Shown: piece after piece, positions 44,059 to 64,000 of the stretch
How positions within the stretch are numbered: position 1 is the first letter of the stretch
Layout: the number at the start of each line of letters is the position of its first letter
NCBI GenBank assembly: GCA_910591455.2
Contig: OU342821.1
Location: 8,060,280-8,124,279 of the forward strand
Direction of reading: 5' to 3'
From: Pholis gunnellus
Lineage: Eukaryota; Chordata; Actinopteri; Perciformes; Pholidae
Length of the DNA: 64,000 nucleotides
Notes under the pieces: generated by a model
The model's input: the letters and a program-made list of their open reading frames with translations, nothing else
Told to the model about the DNA's origin: nothing
Databases searched by the model: none
Translations under genes and position numbers: made by a program

Positions 44059-44612
44059 GTTGGTTGGTGCTGTGTGATAACTGTCACCTCTCCGGCGTTA
44101 AATCACTGAACTTTAATTAACAGTTAGGTTATAGCCACCAAACTGTCTCCTTCCCACGAAACTCCTCGACCTACTTCCTGTTTTTTTGACACGCGAAACA
44201 AACATGCTGTTTGGGACAAATCAATATGATAAGACAAATCTCTAAAATACCAAAAATTAAAGGCGAAAATGATCAACTAATAACAACATGGCAATTAAAC
44301 GTTTGCTTTCAATACCAATTCATAACATTTACATTTGTTGATGCCTTTGTTTTAATAAGAATGCTAAATAAATAAAAACTTCCTAAAGAGGGTTTTACAA
44401 CAATGCTGGCAACCCAGAATTTGCCGTCGCCCACGCGACTAACTCGTCCTCTGATTGGCTGAGCAGCACCTCCCGCTCCCACATGACCAGGAAGAAGGAG
44501 TTTGGACTCCACTTCGCTCCTTTCCCCCCCCGATGGCGTGTCTGGAGCCACCTGTCCACCTCTGTATACACGTGTAGGCAAAGCTGCTGCTGTCTCTCTG
44601 TCCGTTTCAACC
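44059..44612. promoter_or_regulatory. probable bidirectional promoter of galt and sigmar1
   Basis: Only 554 bp separate the two divergent start codons. The segment contains ctgattggctga (ATTGG at 44454-44458, an inverted CCAAT box) and a C run at 44524-44531. There is no clear TATA box near either gene, as is common for housekeeping bidirectional promoters. In human, GALT and SIGMAR1 are also divergent neighbours, about 9 kb apart, so the orientation is conserved. Transcription starts and 5' UTRs lie inside but cannot be placed from sequence alone. Confidence 0.65.
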
Positions 44613-46098
44613 ATGTCTGTAGTCAAAACGAGTTTACATCTGTTCCTGTTCGCCGCAGTCACCGTCCCGGCCGTGCTGCTGCTGCGACACTGGATGGCCA
44701 CCAAGCAGTACGTTTTCAATAAAGACGACGTCGCCAAATTGGCCAAACAGTACGCAGGTGAGCCAGATGAGTAATGAGGAGCTGTATACCAAAATCAAAT
44801 CAATACCGACCTTCAGTTCACTGAAATGCAGTTTAAAGCACAACTACAGGACTGTAAGTACCCTAAGTAGTCCTCCTCACTGCCTTCCATACTGTACATG
44901 TCGTTATTCAGGACAGGACCATGAACAGGCCTTCTCCAAAGTGGTGGTGGAGCTCAGGAAGAGGTAAACATTCAGACACTTACTGGCATGTAAGCACTAA
45001 TAGCTGCTATCTAATGCACATTTCAAGTGTTATCAAAACCGCGATTGACCCATATTCAGTCAATGAATACTATATATGCTATGGTACATGATGTGTTGCA
45101 GAGCTGAGTCTGTTCCAGCTCTGCCCTCCATGTCGGACTGCATCTAATGAATATTAGAATGATGTGTTTGATAATCAGCCGTTGCTCTTCCTTAGGCTGT
45201 TTTCCCAGTAACCTTCCTGGTGTGCATACATGTAATTGAATTCACTAGATGAAAAAACAAACCGATAAAGTCTAATCAAACTAGGTATCCTGGCCACATC
45301 CTGCCAGATGAGGACCTGCAGTGGGTGTTTGTGAACGCCGGTGGTTGGATGGGCTCGATGTGTCTACTCCACGCCTCGCTCACAGAGTACGTGCTGCTGT
45401 TTGGCACTGCAGTGGACACAGGAGGACACTCGGGTGAGGAAGGAAGGGGACTGAAAGTCTGTCTGTTTTGTCATGCCAAGGGGAAACATCTGTCTCAACA
45501 GGGATACTAATCGAGCTGTTGAACTTTGCTGTGGTCATACTGAATTAAAGGGTTTCTGAAATACCAAATAAAATGATTTTAGAAGTTTGACTCCATGTCT
45601 GCTCTCTTATCGGTCAGGTCGTTACTGGGCCGAGATTTCTGACACCATCATATCCGGAACCTTCAGACAGTGGAAGGAGGGGACAACAAAGAGTGAAATA
45701 TACTACCCTGGTAATAGCATAACACATTTTAATATACGTCGTCATGTTTTTGAATGATTGGTTTTCTGTCTATCCCAAATGTATGGTGTAAACATACTAC
45801 GTCTGAATGGCAAATAGGTGTTTTCTTTGTTTTTCTTTTCCCATACCTCCAAATCTCTTTCTCCACAGGTGACACCATCGTACACGGTGTAGGCGAGGCC
45901 ACGTCGGTCCAGTGGAGCACCGGGACGTGGATGGTGGAGTACGGCAGAGGTTTCATCCCCTCCACGCTGGGATTTGCTCTGGCTGACACCTTGTTCAGCA
46001 CCCAGGACTTCCTCACAATGTTCTACACCGTACGCGTCTATGTCAAGTGTCTGCTGCTCGAGACTAGTACACTACTTACAGAGGCCGGAGTTTTCTGA
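44613..46098 (+). CDS. sigmar1: sigma non-opioid intracellular receptor 1, 5 exons
   Basis: ER-membrane chaperone at mitochondria-associated membranes; fungal ERG2 sterol-isomerase fold, ligand-binding but not an isomerase. Exons: 44613-44757, 44912-44963, 45285-45433, 45618-45710, 45869-46098. Sites are GT-AG, phases join exactly, and the product has 222 residues (human 223). A single hydrophobic segment at about residues 9-25 is the membrane anchor. The cupin-like core follows, with WVFVNAGGWMG, then LLHASLTEYVLLFG, then RYWAEISDTIISGTF, then WMVEYGRG. By ungapped alignment, human ligand-site residues Asp126 and Glu172 correspond to Asp124 and Glu170, and human Glu102 (ALS E102Q) to Glu100. 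I chose the ATG at 44613 because it aligns with the human start less two residues. An in-frame upstream ATG at 44502 adds unconserved sequence and is probably 5' UTR. The C-terminal tail diverges from human, as expected. Confidence 0.97.
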
Positions 46099-48044
46099 GG
46101 CACGATCGAGGCTTGGACGCCTGCACAAGGACAATTACATCAAAGGTTCGCCTGGTCGTCACACAGCTTTACCCCTGAACACTTAACATCTAGCATGGGG
46201 GGGGGAATCTGGGCTGGATCATTCAAGATCAACTGGAATTGTAGACGATCCAAATTAGCAGCAGTAAAGTAATACATAGAAGTTTTTGCCCCTCGTTAAG
46301 GCTGTCCAAAATAAAGTGCTTGAGTCCCTTTCCCTTCACCGTATGACATCAAACTGCATCAACAGTGCAATATTTACCACTGACCACCGCTCAACGAGTC
46401 CCTCGGTGTTACTCAGCATCTTAGTCTACACAGTAAGAGCTTAAGCTGCCTACGTAGTCTGTAAGGTCTTAAATAGTTGGTTTAAAGGATGGAGCCCCAG
46501 AAACCTTTTCCACAAGTAGTCACCAAATCTGAGATTCTTATTCTGGGTATAATAAGACAATATTTGTACCCAACCAATCACTTTTTAAAGTAATGATGGA
46601 GGAAAAAAAAGACAACAATTTTGGGGACCAAGGAATCACTTTCAAAACAAATATGCAATTGTCAATTTAGCTTGTAATAAATAAATAATGCAAAGCCTAT
46701 TTTCTTAGTAAATACCCATTTCATATACACATGCATTGGATTCTCGGTAAATCATGCCAATAAAAGTAAATAAAAAACGTCAAGAAGCTTGTTTGCTCCG
46801 AAGTCCAGACCGCTCTTGAACTTTGTCTCCCATTTCCTCATTCAATCTATATTTTGGAAAATGTTGAAATCCAGATGGAATATGGTGGAGAAAACTGCCT
46901 GAATGGTGTGTGTGTGCGTGTGCAATGTCCCATTTTATGGCTCAATCAGTATGAGTCATAGCCAGCTTCATGCAAGCTCGGAGTGTTTTAATGATTATAG
47001 ACACTCTGGCATTGTGTGTGCTTGGCTACATCAGAGCTACTGTGCACTAACAGATTGCCATTTTCACATTTCTTTTCACAACCCAACTTTTCTCTCAAAA
47101 CATGAAGGGGTTATCCATTAAGTCCAATGACAGTTTTTCAAATTGTAAAGCAGAAAATGTACACCACGTATTGTACACAATGGTGCTGTTAAACACCAAC
47201 AGATACTTCTTTGGGGAAATTTGGGAGCTCTTTGTGCAATTCCTATTTGGCTTACAAAATTATTAAAAAAAAGAAACACTGCTGCTCTGTACTTAAGACT
47301 TCTGCTGTGTTGTGCTGTAACTATACACATTTCATTCATTCACATGACACAATCCTTTTAAAAATGTAACTAGAGATAAACTTGAATGATATTGTGCTCT
47401 GACCTAGTAAGGCTACTTGGCTGTAGTGCCCTCAGCCTCCGTTCAGTGTCTGAATCTTTGCACTAACCCAACAGGGAAAAACAAAACAGTATCCACAGGC
47501 CTCCTCCTCTACAACTCCACATTGTTATATAATGCTGAGTGAAAAAAATGTCAGAAAATCAGTCTTTTGGAAATATTTATTTAGTTCACTTGGAAATGTT
47601 AATGTTTCTAGCTAACCGCTGCTGCTTAGTCCATCACGTCCCCGTTCACGTCCTTTTCAGATGAAACCGTCTTGATTTCAGACTGAAGCCATCAAGGGCC
47701 ATGTATGGTTTCTAGTCTAACTACCCAAACTTGCGTTATTTGATTTATAAACAGCAGCATCAGTAGCAGTGTGGTCTCGTGGATGGATAGCGAAACAAAA
47801 ACATTATCTCTGTACCTTAAATGTTGATGAGCGGATGTGCAATTTACTGTGGGGTAATGATAAAAACTGACCGTGCCAGAAGAAATAAATGTTTTTGAAG
47901 GAAAATGATACAAGCCTGGTTTATTGCTTTTTAATACATACACTTCAAATCAATTTTAAGAACTCAGCTCTCCTGACTTAGCCATCACAGGTGCCTTTGT
48001 CCTTCAAAACAAACACAAATACACATCGGGGGTAATTTTGGGTG
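46099..48044. other. sigmar1 3' UTR and spacer
   Basis: Downstream of the sigmar1 stop. AATAAA at 46310-46315 is the first good polyadenylation signal, about 210 nt past the stop; later AATAAA copies lie near 46675. No other coding exon was recognised before the inverted katnal2 fragment that begins around 48045. Confidence 0.55.
46310..46315 (+). promoter_or_regulatory. candidate sigmar1 polyadenylation signal
   Basis: AATAAA about 210 nt after the stop codon, followed by a T-rich stretch. It is the nearest canonical hexamer. Confidence 0.45.
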
Positions 48045-48726
48045 GTAAACACAAGCTGAGTGAAACCACAAGACTGACCTTATACACTCCAGAGAGTTGA
48101 TAAGAAATAGAGATGAGGTTGGGGAGTGTGGGTAGGTGGAGTTATGCTGCCTGAATAGACGGTGTTATTCAATAAAGCAGGCCAGCAGAATAAAGGATAG
48201 ACACATCAGTCCTCATCCCCGTCTGTAAATGTCAAGAGGATGCAGACAACCTGATTTGTTGTCATATCCATGAGAGAGGTCTAGGTGATGATGATAGAAG
48301 CGTGTGCATTTCATGTGGGTGTATGTTTGCCTGTGTGTGAATGTGCATGCTCGTGTACATGTTCCACATGTCATGGCACACGTTCATAATGCTTGTAGCC
48401 TGTGAGTTCATGCTATATGTCCACCCTTCCTCTGCCTTTCTATTCATCTGTGTATGTGTGTGTTACCATATCATCCCAGATATAGATTTAATGTCAGCCT
48501 AACAGACTGGCCTGACCCCGCCGCCCTCCTTCTCCTAAAGCCCTTTAAAGGAGATGTATTCAGAATCGAAGCTGGGCGACCGGTGCTGAAATACCAGCCC
48601 GGGCAGCGGTCGCACCTTAATGGGATGGATGACGGCCTCTTTGACGAATCGCTTGGTGTCTTCCAGGCCGATGATGTCCTCCCACCGCACATTCGGGCTG
48701 TGCAAATGGATGTCCTTTAGGGGTGA

Positions 48727-48740
<14 letters not shown>
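48045..48740 (-). pseudogene. inverted partial duplicate of katnal2 exon 9 and part of intron 9
   Basis: Read on the minus strand, 48714-48616 is a 99-bp copy of katnal2 exon 9 (52702-52800), with 8 nucleotide differences. Five change the protein (Tyr to His, Ala to Thr, Leu to Phe, Val to Ile, Tyr to His), but no stop or frameshift appears and both splice-site dinucleotides persist. Homology continues past the exon through intron 9 sequence (shared gagaaggagggcggcggggt and tatctgggatgatatgg) down to about 48045, matching the plus strand to about 53345. On the upstream side it ends in a CA/TG microsatellite beside the acceptor. The fragment points away from katnal2 and lacks all other exons, so it is a segmental-duplication relic. 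The functional gene keeps the residues conserved in human, so this is the derived copy. Confidence 0.9.
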
Positions 48741-48757
<17 letters not shown>

Positions 48758-49564
48758 AACAAACAAACACAAACACACACACAAAGAGATGCAAGTAGAA
48801 AATATTACAAAGAATGGATAGAAATAATACTAGATTCAGTCACACTAGCAGAAACAGTCTGTGCATGTACATAAACAAACACATTCATGTGCAATTAGGC
48901 TTTCATAAATACAGTAGGTGTCCTTAGAATTAAATATCAGATAAAGGAAACGGATTGAACCACTGAGCCTTCATTAATATGCAGCTTCAATTTACTCACA
49001 GCAAAGCTCTTCCCTGCTCTCTAGTGGACATATTCAGTATCAAATCACTTGATATTTTTGGATAGGAATCTTCTTCCATCATCCCAAAGGGAACAACATC
49101 TCACCCTTTAATTAGGCTGACATGTAGCTTCTCAACTGATGGCAACATTTGTGAGTAAAATGATTCAAAATTGAATTATTTATCCATTAAGTTTAGAGTT
49201 CTGTATGTAATATATTTCATGGAAAAGCTTTGTGATTTGCTGGAAAAGTACAATACAATCAGCTTAATTATTGTAATATAATTTGGTTTATAATAGTTGG
49301 TGTTGATCACCGGTTGCATAACTTCCTCATCTTGATAGTTATCTGGCATCGTCATTGTTTTTGCAGTACTTTTCTCTGCATTGTTTGTATTTATTTACCG
49401 ATTTACAGGAGAAAGGATACGTTAACGTTACACTTCTCTACGGTAGCCCCGAGGGACAAAACATACGACCCCACACAAACACGTTGAAGCAGACTTCCAA
49501 AACTACTGAGGGACATCAGGAAACTGGAGCATAGCCACCCTCTCACTCAGCTTTCAGAGGCATG
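48741..49564. other. katnal2 upstream region
   Basis: It starts with an AC / AAAC microsatellite (48726-48782). There is no coding exon. The last about 170 bp before the first ATG should hold the katnal2 promoter and 5' UTR; no TATA box is obvious. A gtagccccgagggac phrase near 49443 loosely resembles half of an RFX X-box but lacks the second half-site. Confidence 0.5.
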
Positions 49565-56874
<7,310 letters not shown>

Positions 56875-57672
56875 CACACCGGCTATTTAAAAAAAAAGAC
56901 TTTAATACTACAGCCTATCTGACAGAGGACCAACTGTTGTTAGTGGGAGTCAGGGTAAGAGTGTGCTCTTTATTAGGGCTATTTTAAGCTCACACACACA
57001 TTATATAAAACAAAAACCATAATTGAATGAACTCAGTATGTCCCCATGATATAACTTCTGGTGGAATATTTGACATCAGTCAATTAAAAATCTTCCCACC
57101 ACTCAAATTTTGTAGGCAATGTTTTTGCCTCTTGAATTTAGAAAATGTATTGCATTTTTGTCTATCTTTTGACACGGGTGAAGGCATAAAAGTAAAAGTA
57201 AAAAAATAAAAAACCTTTAAACTTTGATATTCTGAGCCAGTGCTACTAATTTGTTTGGCAATCTGGGTCAGTGCTTGTATTTTTGTATGCAGTCTCTTAT
57301 GTACAATGATCATAAATGTAATAAACAGTAACGGCTGAATATCTTTTTATTCAAACGTATTTATTTATAATGACAATATGTTTGTTATTGTGGCAACAGG
57401 TGGTGGGTACTTTTAAAGTGCATGCTTTACATTAACTTTTTAGCATTCTGGACTTGAGAACGTAGTCCTACACTCCAATAGACATCTTTATGTTAATGTT
57501 TCTTATCAATCTAGACATGGTCATTCAGATTTACAGGATAACAGGCCGGTTATCATTTCTTAATCAGATTGAGGGGAATAATTAAATTAAATAACTGTTA
57601 TATAACAATGATTTCTTGTCAAAATGAAAGACTATAAGAAAATGAAACTAGAGTTCTGTTGTTACTTCTAGC
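56875..57672. promoter_or_regulatory. convergent 3' ends of katnal2 and hdhd2
   Basis: The two genes end tail-to-tail with 798 bp between stop codons. Plus-strand AATAAA hexamers at 57205-57210 and 57320-57325 are candidates for katnal2. Minus-strand AATAAA (plus tttatt) at 57346-57351 and 57360-57365 are candidates for hdhd2. If the 57320 and 57346 sites are used, the two transcripts end within a few tens of bases of each other or overlap slightly. Confidence 0.5.
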
Positions 57673-63397
<5,725 letters not shown>

Positions 63398-64000
63398 GCT
63401 GGAGACCTGCACAGGAGGACGTGGTGAGCTGATTCAAGGTTTCAGAATACGTTTCTGTAGATTGTAGAGATGCACTGGGAGGTGGGCATGGTGACAAAAC
63501 ATGTCCTGCTTTGGACCCTGATTTCTTCTGACACTCTTAAAAACAAATGTACACTGAAAAGCCATAACGTTTCCAGATTGTGCTACACTCTTTATAGAAA
63601 TCCACTCATACGACAAGATTCATTTGGTTAGTGTAGTTTTACTTTCACTTACTTTGAATGAACATAAAACGGACAAAAACCTGCAGCCACCGATACACTG
63701 TTAGATAAGAGCTGCTTGGAGTGCAGCCTCCGATCAGGATTTACTAAACTGCTAAATATGACCAAGGTCCACTGTAAATGGAGCTTGATTTAAAAAAAGC
63801 TTATTCTTTCATAATAATGTATTATTTTAGAGCTTATACATTAATCATAATTCACATAGGTAGAGGCAGACTTAGTCAGATTACTGCGTTGTTCAAACAC
63901 TATATTGGCCAAAATGAGAGGATTATTGACCAGTTTGTCCCCAGAATTGATGGCTTCCTGCCTCGACTACAGATTTCGGGATTGTGTTTTTACCGCTATT
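63398..64000. other. hdhd2 upstream flank
   Basis: Upstream of the hdhd2 start codon. It should hold the 5' UTR and promoter. No other exon, TATA box or transposon was recognised. Confidence 0.5.

Noticed and set aside
44502..44612. N-terminal extension of sigmar1 from an upstream in-frame ATG
   Set aside because: The added residues are not conserved in the family and lack a role; the internal ATG at 44613 gives the family length.
48454..48720. Plus-strand 88-codon frame over the inverted katnal2 fragment
   Set aside because: It is the antisense of the duplicated exon; the family match is on the minus strand only.
49440..49460. X-box-like RFX site upstream of katnal2
   Set aside because: Only one half-site resembles the motif; the second half-site is absent, so I do not call it.

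Overview
This window is vertebrate, almost certainly teleost, genomic DNA. The evidence is intron-rich genes with GT-AG splice sites, very abundant (CA)n/(TG)n microsatellites, remnants of fish-type LINEs (L2/Rex1-like RT fragments) and a hAT-type non-autonomous transposon. No single-exon gene, bacterial operon, CRISPR array or convincing RNA gene was seen. Most long open frames are translations of microsatellites or a minisatellite, not genes.

Four protein-coding genes can be reconstructed exon by exon, all complete. (1) galt (galactose-1-phosphate uridylyltransferase, Leloir pathway), minus strand, 18326-44058: 11 coding exons, 364 codons, with very large introns. (2) sigmar1 (sigma-1 receptor, ER chaperone), plus strand, 44613-46098: 5 exons, 222 codons. 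It is head-to-head with galt across a 554-bp probable shared promoter. (3) katnal2 (katanin p60 A-like 2 AAA ATPase), plus strand, 49565-56874: 16 exons, about 518 codons. (4) hdhd2 (HAD-like hydrolase), minus strand, 57673-63397: 8 exons, 259 codons, tail-to-tail with katnal2.

Layout: 1-17.9 kb is gene-poor with decayed transposable elements (LINE RT fragments near 6.7-7.6 and 12.2-13.4 kb) and a diverged direct repeat at 6.0-6.5 kb. 18-44 kb is galt. 44-46.1 kb is sigmar1. 46.1-49.5 kb is a spacer holding an inverted, decayed copy of katnal2 exon 9 plus part of intron 9. 49.5-56.9 kb is katnal2. 57-63.4 kb is hdhd2, whose last intron is almost entirely a ~25-bp minisatellite interrupted by a hAT element with perfect 15-bp terminal repeats and 8-bp target-site duplications. 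63.4-64 kb has no recognised coding sequence.

The four genes do not form a pathway. Their arrangement joins two blocks that are separate in human (GALT/SIGMAR1 head-to-head on 9p13; KATNAL2/HDHD2 tail-to-tail on 18q21). The inverted exon-9 copy lies exactly in the spacer between the two blocks. Other observations worth a check are a (TG)57 tract ending 11 nt from the katnal2 exon 3 acceptor, a (TG)n tract just after the hdhd2 exon 3 donor, a G22 run in the presumed galt 3' UTR, and a poly-C-loop hairpin in a galt intron. I found no convincing new biological system.
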